The notes beneath the pieces were generated by a model that saw nothing but the letters and a program-made list of their open reading frames with translations, had not been told where the DNA came from and ran no database searches. Of a stretch of 64,000 bases of DNA, positions 63,877-64,000 are shown piece after piece. The number at the start of each line of letters is the position of its first letter. Within the stretch, counting starts at the first letter, position 1. This DNA is from SB21 sp964415295. Lineage in GTDB: Bacteria; CLD3; SB21. Made by a program: the position numbers and the translations under genes. The stretch is taken from NCBI GenBank assembly GCA_964415295.1, contig CAYPYN010000008.1, positions 62,001 through 126,000 on the forward strand. Direction: 5' to 3'.

Positions 63877-64000
63877 ATGAAAACGTACGCACACATCGGA
63901 TCATATGTTATCCTGGCCCTGATGCTGTCCTGTTCGGCCGGTACGGTCATCCGGGAAGGCACCAGAGAACCCGGCCGGACCGATGAGGAAGACCATCGGA
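63877..64000 (+). CDS. Lipoprotein, N-terminal part (partial at window end)
   Basis: ATG at 63877 follows a very strong GAGGAGG (63866-63872). The first 41 codons give a signal peptide ending in the lipobox LMLSC, then a Gly/Thr/Arg-rich segment (SAGTVIREG). The frame is open to the window edge and also upstream to an ATG at 63784, but the ribosome site and lipobox support 63877. The identity of the mature protein is outside the window. Confidence 0.7.
   Translation, partial: MKTYAHIGSYVILALMLSCSAGTVIREGTREPGRTDEEDHR

Overview
The window is about 64 kb of densely packed bacterial chromosome at roughly 50% G+C, with strong Shine-Dalgarno sites and short gaps. Several features point to the FCB superphylum outside classical Bacteroidetes, for example a Calditrichota-, KSB1- or Ignavibacteria-like lineage. 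Two secreted proteins end in the YPNPFNP...GQEVRTLV sorting-type tail. There is a GWxTD-domain TPR protein, a Reg_prop/Y_Y_Y sensor kinase, a class I (DhnA/FbaB-type) aldolase, and an M49 peptidase with a short HExxH zinc motif. The assignment is inferred from gene content; no 16S or tRNA gene was seen.

Layout. 0-8 kb: the distal end of a complex I operon (nuoL end, nuoM, nuoN), interrupted by an alpha/beta hydrolase gene and by a remarkable zinc-ribbon/TPR/Clp-ATPase fusion, and closed by a rho-independent terminator. 8-18.5 kb: housekeeping and metabolic genes (D-Ala-D-Ala ligase, crotonase, EF-G paralogue, glutaminase, beta-CASP hydrolase, RluD-type pseudouridine synthase) with a lipoprotein, a DUF3592-like membrane protein and a HIRAN-domain protein. 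18.6-24.6 kb: two large secreted surface proteins with a shared C-terminal architecture and a TPR lipoprotein. 24.6-29.4 kb (minus strand): envelope proteins, aldolase, XseA, a beta-barrel candidate and a LolA-like protein. 29.6-32.3 kb: thioesterase, UbiA-family prenyltransferase, VWA protein. 32.4-43.1 kb: a periplasmic-propeller histidine kinase followed by three exported peptidases (tricorn-like S41, M49, S9). 43.2-46.2 kb: two LiaF-like membrane proteins with a LytS/LytTR two-component pair.

46.2-51.5 kb (minus strand) is the most interesting stretch: an overlapping run of an HTH regulator with an unrecognised C-terminal domain, a protein with the full cyclodipeptide synthase signature, a sodium:solute symporter, a cysteine-cluster protein and TruA. 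Overlapping start and stop codons imply co-expression of at least the first four. This looks like a minimal cyclodipeptide (2,5-diketopiperazine) locus with its own regulator and transporter, lacking the usual oxidising or methylating tailoring enzymes.

51.6-62.6 kb: GWxTD/TPR protein, a 1762-residue multi-PAS/GAF hybrid kinase, FMN reductase, pentapeptide-repeat protein, lipocalin and two exported proteins. 62.6-63.9 kb is about 1.3 kb without an intact gene. It holds two copies of a 210-235 bp palindrome-bearing repeat and a frameshifted duplicate of the 5' end of the preceding gene. The window ends inside a lipoprotein gene.
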